64,000 nucleotides of DNA, from the NCBI GenBank assembly GCA_033439255.1, contig CM065886.1, positions 1,054,001-1,118,000 on the forward strand, in the 5' to 3' direction. Every line of letters begins with the position of its first letter. The first letter of the stretch is position 1. The notes under the pieces were generated by a model. That model ran no database searches. It was not told the DNA's origin and saw nothing but the letters and a program-made list of their open reading frames with translations. Position numbers and translations under genes: made by a program. This document shows, piece after piece, positions 1-10,559 of this stretch. Source of the stretch: Hericium rajendrae. Taxonomy: Eukaryota > Basidiomycota > Agaricomycetes > Russulales > Hericiaceae.

Positions 1-787
1 AGGGCGATGCGCCCGTCCTCGAGGGCGAATACTTATATCTTCCGGCTTCGCTGCACGAACCAATCACGACGTGCTAAGACGCGGTCACGTGCAATTCGCG
101 CCAATAAACGGTCTATGCGTTGCATGCTTTCTGGGGCGACATTGACGTGGAAAATTGCTCGGATTCTCTCTGCCATGTCCAATTCTCCTTTGTTCCTCCT
201 TTGTCCAGCGGCAACACGAGTCACTGACTCATTGATTGGGCTTGCCACCGGCGCTTTCAACTCTTGCCACACTGACGCCCTCAAGCCACACTTGCTGCTT
301 TGTTCTTTGTGCATAGCCTTCCCCAATAGAGGCATCTTTGCCATACTTTGCTTTGATCCCCTTTGTCCCTGGCTATGGCACCGCAGGCCGTTCGCCCAGC
401 ATTCCCTACCCTAATCTGGCGCGCGACTGTGTGGCAAGGATGGTCCTTGTTGGCCAGTGCCCCACACTCGTGCCTGCTGCCGGGGCCAAACAGTTTCTAA
501 ATCAAGTAACGCCCGGGGGCATTTGCCATCTCGCGAATGAGGGCGTCCTGTGTTCGTCCCTTGGTCGCTCCATTAATGGATGTGGCTCCGAGACATATGT
601 CCCGAGTGGCATCGCGAATGGGCGGGACAATGAGTGGGCAATTGCTATTAAATAGGCCTCTTCGACAGGACGAGTTGCATTGACAATTTTCCCTCACTGA
701 TTCCACGTCGCCAGGACATTCGTCGTGCTTTTGCGTCTCATTCTACGTCTCCGAAGTCCCTTTACCACACCTACCTGATCTACTACC
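1..787. other. No gene recognised; promoter side of the C2H2 gene
   Basis: No open frame here has a recognisable domain or intron-exon pattern. A short minus-strand frame (33-344) ends in a basic, Arg-rich segment but has no relative I recognise. The last 130 bp before position 788 are the likely promoter and 5' leader of the C2H2 gene. Confidence 0.4.
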
Positions 788-2264
788 ATGGCACCTACCC
801 GGACTGAGGAAATGAAGGTAAGGCCCTCTGAATTTACAAAGCTGCCTTGTTTCTCATTTGGCTGTGCATCTGGCTCAAGCAGCCGCGCGTCCCATGCCCT
901 CAGTGCGACAAGACGTTCAGTCGCAAATACGACATGACGCGACATGTAAAGGGCATCCACGACAAGATTCGGTGCGCTACTTTTCATTTTCAATGCTTGC
1001 GGAAGACTGATGTCATGCTAGATATTACTGCACAGAACCTGGATGTCCATTCGACGCAGCCCAGAAGTCCGCACTTGTAACACACATGACCAAGCAGTAC
1101 GTCTCTCGTTTGCTTTGACTGTAACATTGCTTGACCTGTGGGATGGCATGCAGCAACGGCAAGAGACCGAATGTCTGCCCAGAGTGCTTGGCAACGTACA
1201 AGGATCCATCGAGTCTTAGCCGCCACAAGCAGCAGCAACACGGCCATATTCCACACCACACAGCGGCCTGGCATGCGAGGCAAAGCAGGAAGAACGCGCG
1301 AGCGTCGCCGTACAATGTTTCTGCGCCGGGGGCACGGGGCACCGCGAGGGCGAAGAGGACCGCCGCGGCCTCTGAAGCCTCGTCGTCCTCTGATTCTTCT
1401 GGCTACGTCTCCTTGCCATCGTCTTCCTCTTTTGTGGGCTCTGTATTCTCAGTGCCAACCCCTCTACCGGTCAGCTCGGATCTCGATACCTCGGATTTCG
1501 CCTCGTTCCCGATTCCGCCTCTTGCATATGACTCATCGCCGTCCTCCTCTTCTACGGATTCTGCCTTCTCCCTGCCAACTCCTTCGTCGGTCAGTCCGGG
1601 TTTCAATACCTCGGACTTCTCGTCTTTCCTGGCTTCACCTGTCGCTCTCACCGGCTTGCCTGACCTGAACTCGAAGGATGCCTCTGCATTCGACTTCTCT
1701 AGTTCCATCTCTGGCGATGCTCCGCATGATCTGGCGATGCCACCATCCTACCTTGTCCATGACGCCAAGGACGGATACGAGGCAGCGCCAGCCGACGGCG
1801 ACTGGGCGGCATTCGTCCAGCAGCAGATGTCCGCTGACTACTACGGACATCAGTCTCCAGCACTGTCGATGCAAGACTGCACTGGCTACCCCAACGACAC
1901 GAACTCGCAGATGTCCTACGACACTGGTGCTTTCGATCCGACCTGGAACCTCGCAGACGGCTTTGCCTCCTGGGGCCAGCAACCCCAATACTCCTCGCCT
2001 CAGTCGTTCTATCAAGATACTGCTCTGTTCCAGCCGACACCTGACGTCGTCGGCGACGCTTTGCCCGAGCCGACGGCCTATGCAGAGCAGCTTGACGCTG
2101 TCCCTACTCAAGAGCAGTACACCCCGCCTCAAGTCGAGCAGCCCGAGCCCGCGAACACGTTCCCTGAGCTGGATCCACTCGCAGACGTCAGTCACGAGCA
2201 GATGGCCCTCTGGCTCAAGCTCATGACGCAGCGCCAGCAGTCAGCTTGGCTTGGCTTCCCCTGA
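788..2264 (+). CDS. Three-finger C2H2 zinc-finger protein, probable transcription factor
   Basis: Four exons (788-817, 883-971, 1022-1096, 1154-2264) give a 434-residue protein; all joins keep frame and use GT-AG. Three C2H2 fingers lie at the N-terminus: C15/C18/H31/H36, C43/C48/H61/H65 and C73/C76/H89/H94, each split from the next by an intron. A short basic stretch (HHTAAWHARQSRKNARAS) follows. The remaining 300 residues are Ser/Pro/Asp/Gln/Tyr-rich and low in structure, as expected of an activation domain. In the Ser-rich part two similar blocks (around 1420-1510 and 1530-1630, sharing the pattern SxFSxPTPxxVS) look like an internal duplication. DNA-binding is inferred from the fingers. 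The same exon layout recurs in the diverged minus-strand copy at 6275-6816. A start at 788 gives MAPTRTEEMK, matching the short first exon of that copy. Confidence 0.85.
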
Positions 2265-2797
2265 TTTGTGAATCTGCTACTTACCACCGGTGCCGATGCG
2301 CGACACGGTCTCCTGCTATCTTTATGCCTACTTATTTCTTTTTTTTTCTCCTTTCCTATTCTCTATCTAGTATGCTCTCCATTCTCGCCTCTGATTTCCC
2401 ATTGGACAGTACCGGTAGCTAGTTTACCGTATACCCTATATGCTTGTGTACTTCGCGCAAGCATCTGCCAATGAAAGACATATCTTTACACAGTCTATGT
2501 CGGATGTCAGTGGATGTCAGTGCAAACCTCGGATGACAGTACCATCGACCGCTGCGAGTCGTAGACTAACTTCTGCACGTCCAGTTCCGCCCAGATGTAT
2601 CGATGAGCTCGCGCTCCGCTTCAACGAAGCCAAGGATCACGAAACGCGGCCGTTCGAACAACGTGACTGCCCGCCGGGTGTAACAGCAACCCTAAATGGA
2701 ATCCTACGTTTCGCATGCATGCTGCAGAAATAGAGACCAAAAAGAAATGCACACTTTGTGGACAGAGCAGGATCAAAATAGTCTTTGGGAGCCTGAG
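2265..2797. other. Intergenic
   Basis: 3' flank of the C2H2 gene with a pyrimidine-rich stretch (about 2335-2400). No coding or RNA feature was recognised before the tRNA. Confidence 0.5.
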
Positions 2798-2896
2798 TTC
2801 GGATACGGGGAGTCGAACCCCGAGCTACCGCGTACAAGATATACCGTTTACGGGATGCATGAGAGGCGGTAATGTTAGCCGTTACACCATATCCGA
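2798..2896 (-). tRNA. tRNA-Glu (CTC) with intron
   Basis: Read on the minus strand, the 7-bp acceptor stem TCGGATA pairs perfectly with TATCCGA. The D arm is GGTGTAACGGC-like, the anticodon stem ACCGC/GCGGT holds loop CTCTCA(C), and the T arm is GGGGTTCGACTCCCC. Anticodon CTC reads GAG (Glu). A 27-nt intron sits one base after the anticodon (after position 37), the standard nuclear tRNA intron site. The intron holds its own small inverted repeat (CCGT...ACGG). The mature length is 72 nt, matching the intronless copy at 5742-5813. Confidence 0.93.
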
Positions 2897-3349
2897 TCAT
2901 ATCCTCGCGAGGAACTTTTCAAAAAATATCTGAATAAAGTTACCTTCAGTCTTGCAGCGTACGCTGCGAGAACGTGAGCCCAATTTGTGGGAGATGGAAG
3001 AGCAGATGCGCATACATCGTGCACGTCTAATCTCCGTGCAACACAGCTCGCGCAGGACGACTTATATCCACGACACGGACGCGCAGCGCAGCCTCGTGGA
3101 GTACAGAGTACACACACGTCAATGAAAGCACCAAACGAAATTAAAACGCAGCGACCAAGTCTACTAGAAACTTCCGTCCTACAGACACCCACCAACACAC
3201 CACCCACAAACTCCAAACAAAAATATATGCCAGATGCCTATGCGATTGTCCATGCGAAGTAAAAATTGTAGCCACAGCCAGAGTGGACACGAAAACATGC
3301 CATGCAACGAGACAAGCGAAAGCGAAGACGCGAACGAAACGAGGTGGGC
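2897..3349. other. Intergenic
   Basis: Lies between the tRNA 5' side and the 3' end of the GPI protein gene, both on the minus strand. A/C-rich tract at 3170-3225. No gene recognised. Confidence 0.5.
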
Positions 3350-5249
3350 CTAGAGCAGCAGCGCCAACGCGCCGAGCAGCACCGCGCCGACGAGCCCGCG
3401 CGCGACGCCCACCGACACCGCACCATTGTCCATCCCCGTGTTCTGCGGCGTCGGGCTCGCATCCGCCGCGCTCCCCGTCGCCTTCGCGCTCGCACTCCCC
3501 GCCGCCATGCTCGTCGCCCCCGGCGCACTGCTCGTCGCGGGCGCAACAGCCGCGAGCGCCGCAACGGGGCTCCAGCTCGCCGCCGCGTTCGCAGCCGTGT
3601 CGTTCTGGTTGTACGGCACCCAGCTGACCGCGCCCTCGCTATCGAGCTGCACGAGCGACGTCAGGCCCGCGAAGTACGTCGCGCGCGGGTCTTTCGAGGA
3701 GGGCCCGGGCATCGCCTGCGTCGTGTTGCTCTCGACGTTGATGACGTACGTCGCGGAGGCGTCGGACGGGATGAACGCGAACTCTTGTTGCACGCCTGAG
3801 GACTGGAAGAAGGAGGTCGCGGTGCCGGGGGAGGCGGGGAAGGAGTTTGAGCCGGCGCTGCCGGAGATGAGCGGGTAGGCCTGGGGCGTGGGCTGGAAGA
3901 ATGAGACTGGCGGGAAGTCAGCATTGCGGCATGGGAGCAATTGAATGGAGCATCAGAGGCAATGTAGATGTAAGGCCAATATGTTTGGAGTGGAGCACAT
4001 GGTCGCGGCGCGGGAGCTGTGATGTGATTGCGCTAGAGAATGGGGGACTTACAGTGGATGACGAAGATGTCGGCTTGGCCGGCGGGCGTGCCGGACACGT
4101 CGAGGAAGTGGATGTGGTTTTGGGCGAGGGCCATTACGGGTTGGTAGCCGTCGGGGTATGGTGCCTTCTCGATGTCGGTCCACGCGAGCGGGGAGGTGCC
4201 GGCCGCCTTGAGGAGCGACATGTCGAGCGAGAACAGCTCGCCGTGCGACAGCGCATCTGCATCGCGTTACGTGACGCATCAATTAGCGACTCAGAGAAGG
4301 CGATGGGCGCGGGTACGCACAGAAGACATTGGTGTCGTGGTCGAGGATGGCGTCGAAGGACGCGGGGTCGAAGGAGCCTGCGGTCACGGCTTGCGTGGAC
4401 CAGGACTTGGCAGACGCGTCGTAGATGTGGACGCTGGACGCGCTGGACTTGTCGCCGTTCATGACGTAGATGGCGTTCGTGAACTGCATGCAATAAAGGC
4501 GGTCAAATTCGCATCACCCGAATTACGGGAAAGCCGAGAAATTAAAAACGGGGTGGTTGCTACCCGGAGTAACAATATCACTGCCATGGGCAGAATCGGC
4601 AGCACAGTAGCCTCATTCATGCGTAGCATGATCGATATCATCGCCATCGCCGCCAAGCCTCGCGACAGCGCCTCACCGCCGAGTTGCGTGCGCTCGCGCA
4701 TGTCAGCACGCGCGACCTCTCCCGACGCTACTAACAGCGCGTTGGGCTCGCCAGTGTGTGGCATCCGACTTGGCACTGGACACTGAAAGCTAAACGCGCA
4801 TGAACGTGCGTTTGTTCGAGGCTCTCGGCATGCTCATATCGTATCGCGACGAAACACGGCTGGAGTGGGCGATTGTCGTTTTCTGAAGCGCAAGGAGAAT
4901 ACACGAACCTGCGAGAGATAGCAAGTAGTGTTGGTGCCATCAAACGGACTGAAGTGATGTCAGTATAGAACGGTATTAGTGTATGAGTGGTACACACGGT
5001 CGACCGCTGGTCGTGATGTCCGAGGCGCTGCCTGCGAGCATGGTCATCATGCGTCAGAAGTCCGCCATGCCTCAGCCGTACTATGCACGCACCATTCCCC
5101 CAAGCATCCTGGGTGCCCGCATTCCAGTCCTTGCCGTTCAATCCAAAGGCAAGGAGGTTCCAGTTGATGTCGAACGCGACACAGGGCGACGCACGCACGG
5201 CGGCGGGCGCAAGGTAAAGAGCGGCGATGGTGAGCAGTGAGGCGAGCAT
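3350..5249 (-). CDS. Secreted GPI-anchored surface protein, function unknown
   Basis: Six exons on the minus strand (5249-5093, 5031-4998, 4948-4909, 4483-4321, 4256-4053, 3906-3350) join in frame to 384 residues. The N-terminus is a clear signal peptide (MLASLLTIAALYLAPAAVRA, then SPCVAFD). The middle has motifs such as FTNAIYVMN, YDASAKSWSTQ, SFDAILDHDTNVFYALS and QPVMALAQNHIHFLD, resembling kelch/beta-propeller-like surface proteins of basidiomycetes, though no full blade repeat is obvious. The C-terminal 100 residues are Ala/Ser/Thr/Pro-rich and end in a hydrophobic tail (GAVLLGALALLL), as for a GPI attachment signal. So it is predicted to sit at the plasma membrane or cell wall. Intron 3 (about 425 bp) is unusually long for this window. 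No catalytic residues were recognised. Confidence 0.82.
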
Positions 5250-5741
5250 GTCGCACAGTGGTATGGGAATGAGGGATGCGGAAAAGAGCGTGGGTACTGA
5301 CGGTCGCAAGGCTGTCAGATGATGAAGTGGAGCGGTGGGAAGGAGATGAGGAAATGGGGGAAGAGAAGGCAGAGAGCTAAAAGAGACCAGGTCCTGCTGG
5401 CTCTTCACAAATATTTTGGCGGGAGAAGCGAGATCGACCGGGCGAAGCGAGGCAGGAACGAATCGGGGGTCAGGCAGCGTTCGCATGCGCGTCACTATCG
5501 GCGCTCATCCCCGTCGGGAAGGTCCTGTGGTTCGATATGGTAGTCCGCCTTGTGGCGTCCGCGTCCATATTCCCAAGGCAAGCTGGATGTCGAGGAACCT
5601 CTTCTACGGGAGCTGTTATGAACAACAATTGAGACACGAAAAAGCAGTTGGCCAATGGCTCGATGAGAACGTCCGACGAGAGCGTGTTCTCCGGATTCTG
5701 CTCAGTTATAATGACATTGCCGACGGTACTTCAAAGTTCAG
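5250..5741. other. Intergenic, promoter of GPI protein gene
   Basis: Upstream region of the minus-strand GPI protein gene. It has a purine-rich stretch (5310-5385, pyrimidine-rich on the gene's own strand, as is common near fungal starts). No gene recognised. Confidence 0.45.
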
Positions 5742-5813
5742 TTGGATATGGTGTAACGGCTAACATTACCGCCTCTCACGCGGTAGCTCGGGGTTCGACT
5801 CCCCGTATCCGAA
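5742..5813 (+). tRNA. tRNA-Glu (CTC), intronless
   Basis: A 72-nt cloverleaf with the same body as the copy at 2798-2896 but no intron; anticodon CTC. The acceptor stem begins TTGGATA against TATCCGA, so pair 2:71 is a U-G wobble where the intron-bearing copy has C-G. It lies in opposite orientation to the other copy, about 2.8 kb away, with the GPI gene between them. Confidence 0.92.
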
Positions 5814-6274
5814 TCACAGCATTCTTAAGATATTTTTAATCCGCCTCTGTTCGCAAGCCATGCACGGTCTATTTCTGGGCTTACATGCCAACACAGAATG
5901 CCACAGGATTCCGTACGTCAGGCTTGCCACTCCCATCTGTCTACGAGCCCAGGCTAGCCCTGGACCGGATGTGTGGAAGCGAGTCTACGAGTAGCCATGG
6001 GTGGCATTGTCATTCGACTCTTGCGCTGAAAGGCAACACGGATCTGTGCAGGAAATTCTTTTCTACTGGCAGACGCTTGCACGGAGTACACCAGACATAT
6101 TGTATTGAAAACGGAGGAAGGCAAAAAATAATGAAAACCGTAACGACAGTGTCCAAGCACAAGAACGTCCGCAGCACAAACTGTCTCCTCACTTCATGTT
6201 GTGCTGTGCACGGCCTCGGCGGCAGCGAATCATGGGAAGTCGAGCCTCGCCGACTGCTTTGTGCCGGCGATCTC
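5814..6274. other. Intergenic
   Basis: 3' side of the diverged C2H2 copy. No coding feature recognised. Confidence 0.4.
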
Positions 6275-6816
6275 CTAAGTCGACGCCTGCCCGTATCCGC
6301 GTGCTTTTCTCCCGCTCTGCATCATCGCCCACCACGCCGCGTTATGCTGCGGAACGTATCCGTGCTCCGCCTTCCGGTGCCGTGACAGAGCCGGCAGGTT
6401 CTCAAAGGATTGCACGCAAGTTGGGCAGCCGTGTGGTGTCTCGGCGCTACATCCAATTCCATGAATTAAAACGACGTCGTAGTCATGGGAAGCGAGGAAG
6501 ACGTACTGCCTGAATCTGTGGATCTCAAGCGCGTGCATCTGCAATGACGCGAAGGAGCACCCGCGCTCGGGGCAGCGGTGTCTGGCGCGCTGTCAGGACG
6601 GAACACAATTCAAAGTTAAGGTGACGGACTGGGAGACATTGACGGTGCAGTTCCGTGCGTGGCGCGCCATGTCGGGCTTGCGGTTGAAGTGCGCGCTATA
6701 GTGCGGCCACGCGATAATCTGCGGGCTCGTCTGCTTGGGAAAGTGAAAGGTAGATGAGGAAAAAAGGCGGAGATAGAGATCAGATGCCGTACCTTCGCTC
6801 TGCGGATAGCAGGCAT
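6275..6816 (-). pseudogene. Short diverged C2H2 zinc-finger paralogue, finger 1 lost
   Basis: Proposed exons on the minus strand: 6816-6793 (MPAIRRAK), from 6730 (TSPQIIAWPHYSAHF..., ending near 6638), a middle exon (RARHRCPERGCSFAS...), and the last exon ending at 6275. They match the exon layout of the gene at 788-2264. Finger 2 (CPERGC...HALEIH) and finger 3 (CPTC...SRHRKAEH) keep their ligands. In finger 1 both cysteines are replaced (W and Y at the C positions of AWPHYSAHF) and the last histidine is a cysteine (RHARNC). The frame stops right after the conserved basic segment (NAAWWAMMQSGRKARGY), so the roughly 300-residue activation region is missing. It is either a decaying copy or a short DNA-binding-only derivative. 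The donor after finger 1 is the least certain splice site. Confidence 0.7.
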
Positions 6817-7239
6817 GGCGACAGACAGGATATGTCACGTGTGCGAGTAGCGGTGCTTGGGTACTGAGACTGGGACGAGTGCGGTTGAGAGATCAATAAA
6901 GGGAAAGAAAGTTGACAATGCAGATTTGTCTCCATCGACGTGGGCGGCTTTATAGAAATCTCCCGCGCATTATTCTACGCTGAGGCAAGGCCCATGTTGG
7001 CTTGCCATTAACTGGGCGAGCGAGGAAGGGACGCGGCGCCTGGTATTTGCAAAGTGATAGATGCTCCGATAGATTACTGAATTCGAACTTGGGTTCTAGC
7101 AAGGATGTGAGGCTGGAGCACCAACGAAGACCGCCGATGTTGGGCCAATTGGAGTCAGTTTTGGCCGAGCAAACGGTGCGTGGACCTGCAGGGCCGTATT
7201 CAGGGCCAAGATATGAGAAGAACACACGACGAAAAAAGG
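6817..7239. other. Intergenic
   Basis: Between the C2H2 paralogue start and the first kinase-array upstream block. Nothing recognised. Confidence 0.4.
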
Positions 7240-8575
7240 ATGCCTCTATCAGACATGCATATCGGAGATGAAAAGGCCAGCGAGCGTGGATTGAGGGCGC
7301 GTGTGATGCACTCGGACTGGCTTGAGCGTTAGTTCTTTGAGATCAAGACCAGTAAAGAATATAGAGGACCAACCATGTCGTTGGACAAAAAAGCGCTCGA
7401 AAGACAGAAAGGGAGTAGATCTTTGTGCTACAGAAAGCATGCAATGCACGGACTATCGACTGCTGAGGGTTGTAGAGTGAATTGGATGTGACCGCATCAT
7501 ATCACGTCCGAGCGGCGGTCTCAAGCCTTCGATAGCAAGTATAGACAGACAGCGGCGGTACAGATACGCACCGGAGGAGGGAGGAAGCTATGATAATCTG
7601 CGGTCATGCTATCAGTTCCAAATCGGATGGTCAGACTCAGTGAGCGCACCCGCGTTGGATGTCCCAAAACCTATGCATTTAATGTCGCGACTTTATTTGT
7701 CCCGAAGGACTCCTTTGACCAGTACGACTAGGTCAACTGTGAAGTTCCCTCCGGCCTGTGCGGCGGATGAGAGCCAAATGTCCGATAGTCCATGCATCGT
7801 CTGTTGGTTAGGGCCCATACAGTGGGCGAACAATGTAGTACAGGGTCAACCAGATCGTACAATGTCAGAGTTACTCACAATAAGTCTACGGCTTAGAAAG
7901 CTACTTATGTAGTCCGACTTGGATGGGCTACCGATCTGCGGATCCATCGAACCGGTGTCAACATTCTGTGCCCCGTTCCAATCTCACTGTTAGGTTTCAT
8001 GAGACGATCGCGCAACGCAGATGGGTGACGTTCGCTCAGAATAAGGATGAGAAGATGTCATAAAGGTTGTTGGATGTCGAGTGCACATTGCATGATGATT
8101 CGATGATTGTCAACTTCTTCAACTTGACATCGGTCGGTTGATCGCGTAGGTTTGAAGTTGTTCCCACGCGCCTCATGCCTCCTCCCGCCGCGAGCATCTC
8201 ATTGCATAGTACCGTGGCTCACATACGCACCAGCGTACATGTCATGTAGACCGTCAACTCGCGTTTGATTCGACTTTCAGTTCTTGAAGAACGTCTGGAC
8301 GAGTCAGGCTTCTGCAGGACCTTCGTGAGTTGTTGGTCATTAAGCCGGTTTTACTGAATCATATCAATCTAGGTGCTTTTATTGACGTATTCGTTTGTGA
8401 TGACCGAGACTGCAGCCATGCAGGTTTCTGAGGCGACGTGTCTGTGCCACGACCGTGCCACGACCTCTACTTAACAAGAGAGAGGACAGGAGTATAAGAA
8501 CGCGACAAAGCACGGTGCAAGACCCACACGAAATCGAAATCCAGCATCAATCCCGTTCTGCTACCCGCTACGACG
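7240..8575 (+). repeat. Kinase-array upstream block, copy A
   Basis: A diverged direct repeat of 10,560-11,770 and 14,590-15,692. Shared landmarks in order: a stretch with GACTGGCTTGAGC then GAGATCAA and GTAAAGAAT (7316-7360); CATATCACGTCCGAGCGGCG (about 7499); a stretch near 7690-7830 that on the minus strand reads as a broken peptide (IWLSSAAQAGG, VLVKGVLRDK); a TTCCCACGC...CATGCCTCC segment (about 8160); then the TTGACGTA promoter block. It may hold remains of a minus-strand gene once paired with each kinase-like gene, but no intact frame is left. Confidence 0.6.
8382..8389 (+). promoter_or_regulatory. TTGACGTA promoter element, kinase-like gene A
   Basis: Sits in a conserved block (AGGTGC-TTTTATTGACGTA-TTCG-TGTGATGACCGA) repeated upstream of all four kinase-like genes. 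Here it is about 190 bp before the ATG, further than in B-D (about 65-80 bp). The core resembles a bZIP/CRE half-site; that role is inferred. Confidence 0.5.
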
Positions 8576-9469
8576 ATGTCCGACCTCCATTCCCTGCAAC
8601 GCTCCGTCCGCGAAATCCTGACCGAATGGCTGGACACACGCCCCCCGATTCCAAACACCTTCGAGGGCGTCGGGAATTATGAAGACTATATATTTAGCAA
8701 TGACCGGAACCAGGTTCGCCTACGGGAAGATACAGGTAGGGCAGCTATTGTACCCATATTTCCGCCGGGCCCGGGTATACCGCCATTGGAATTCGATCCC
8801 AAGAAGCTCAAGTGGGGACGCCGTCTCGACGACCAGTCTAGTTGTAATGCCGTCTTCGAGGTGATATGGGATGGGCAGCCTTTGATCATGAAAGTGGTAT
8901 GTCACCGATCTGTCTGGCTGTCTCTCAGATAGTTACCCCTCTCCTCTCAGAATCGTCAGACTGAGAGTGATCAGAACTCCCGGCGAGACCGCCACAGGGC
9001 CGAGCTCGACGCTTACGACCGTCTTCTCCGGAGTGGGCTGTGCGGTGCGGGCGTGGTACCGCAGCCATACGGCTACTTCCACATCTGGGGACAACAGCAT
9101 GTGGGATGGCTATCTCACGTGAACTCCTTCCCGTATGGTGGCAAGCGTTGGCTGCACGACTTTACCAACCCTGCAGAGTACCCACGTGCTATTCTCTTCG
9201 AACGCATCCCGAACGTGACTCGGCTGCCCAGGGATCAGTTTACGCACCAGAACATATTTGACCTGTTCGATACCGTTGAGAGGATTCATCGGGAAGGGAT
9301 TGCACACAGGGATCTGGAGGCGCGGAATGTGCTGTGGGACGGCAACCATTTCGTGATTGTTGATTTCGACAATGCGCGACTTTTCCCGGAGGGCAAGCCC
9401 GTCGGCAAGTCCACGAATGGCAAAGATCTGGCGGATATGTGGCAGAACTTTATCTTCAACATATGGTAG
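8576..9469 (+). CDS. Small protein-kinase-like protein, array copy A
   Basis: Two exons (8576-8896, 8951-9469; 54-bp intron GTATGT...CTCTCAG), 279 residues. Kinase-like landmarks: a beta3-type lysine in VFEVIWDGQPLIMKV (the intron falls right after it), a hinge-like AILFERIPNV, a catalytic loop HRDLEARNVLWDG, and a metal-binding DFD in VIVDFDNA. Only about 35 residues follow the DFx motif, so the activation segment and most of the C-lobe of a normal kinase are absent; the protein ends WQNFIFNIW. In the HRDxKxxN motif the Lys is Glu here. It shares GYFHIWGQQH, TNPAEYPRAIL and DLFDT-type blocks with copies B-D. It is probably a cytosolic kinase-fold protein; activity is uncertain and no substrate can be named. 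Confidence 0.78.
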
Positions 9470-10559
9470 TTGTCGGTCTTTGGTGCAACGGGACTGAAGT
9501 ATGAGGCAGACGAGGTGTACGAGGCTTCTATGCTGACTATGCTAGCTGCTACTTGACTTTTGGTTCTTGTGAATTGTAAGCATTGAACGCGCATATGAGC
9601 TATAGATCCGGACGGCCATAGGGAAGGATGCCGCTGTACGATACAGGCGCTGCCTGGCCGTCGAGAATGACTCGCTCGTGCTTCGCAAAGCCCCGCGCTC
9701 GTGCAGCTCGTGGCCTCAGCTCTAGCTGTGCTCTCCCTTGATATAGCTGTCTGACCCATGTGCGATGACCGTGCTGGCAGGCCTGCCAGTTGTGCAGCCA
9801 ACGTGTCTTGATTCTCCGTCACCGACCTGAACCCAGAACGGCTGGAGATATTTCACGGGCTTCCTAACCACCGTCTCGCAGAGCGCCTAGGAAGCTAAAG
9901 CGTCAAGACTAGATCAAAGCGCGTTGCACTGCCAAAATACAATTCGCCCTTGAACAGCTGGCGGCATTTGACCTTGCGCTCAAGACTGCTCAAGTGGAGA
10001 AGGAACGAGGGGCAGAACGGACTTTTTAGACTCGGGGAAGATCGGCAGCGTCATTGTCGTAGAACATGTGAGAGTTTACATGCACATCCACGGAGCAGTC
10101 AGCATAGCCTTACGTCGACGGCATCGCGGTTTGAGACCCACGATAGTTGCCACACTCTTGCTGGACGCGTGCCACCCAGTCGCAATTGGTCGACCCCATC
10201 ACGTATCCATACATGGGGTCCGGGATCAGGGAGGGAGGATACTGCAGCAACACGAGAGCTTGCAAGCACTGCTGAAGAGCTGGACCACCGGAACGGCCAG
10301 GCAACCTTCTGCAGGTTAGAAAAGCTATTAAGGGTGATAGGCGAAGACGAGAATGAGAATGAGAATTAGAAGCCTGCTGTCTCAAACCTCAAGGCTGAAG
10401 CTCAACGGCGGAGGGGTGAACAAGGAGAAGTTGGAGGACACAGAACAGGATGAGCACAACGAGGAACTGTAGCCAGAAGAAGTGGAGGACAACGCGACGT
10501 CGGAGGTCATAACGGCCGTAGCCAGGGACAAGAAATGGGAACAAAGCATGATGAAAGAG
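9470..10559. other. Spacer after kinase-like gene A
   Basis: 3' flank of copy A plus unique sequence. Frames at 9950-10370 are short, biased and lack any domain. Nothing recognised. Confidence 0.4.

Noticed and set aside
1635-2195. 186-codon minus-strand frame
   Set aside because: Antisense shadow of the C2H2 protein's activation region.
3426-3878. 150-codon plus-strand frame with hydrophobic stretches
   Set aside because: Antisense of the Ala/Ser-rich GPI tail exon; the minus-strand gene has full splice support.
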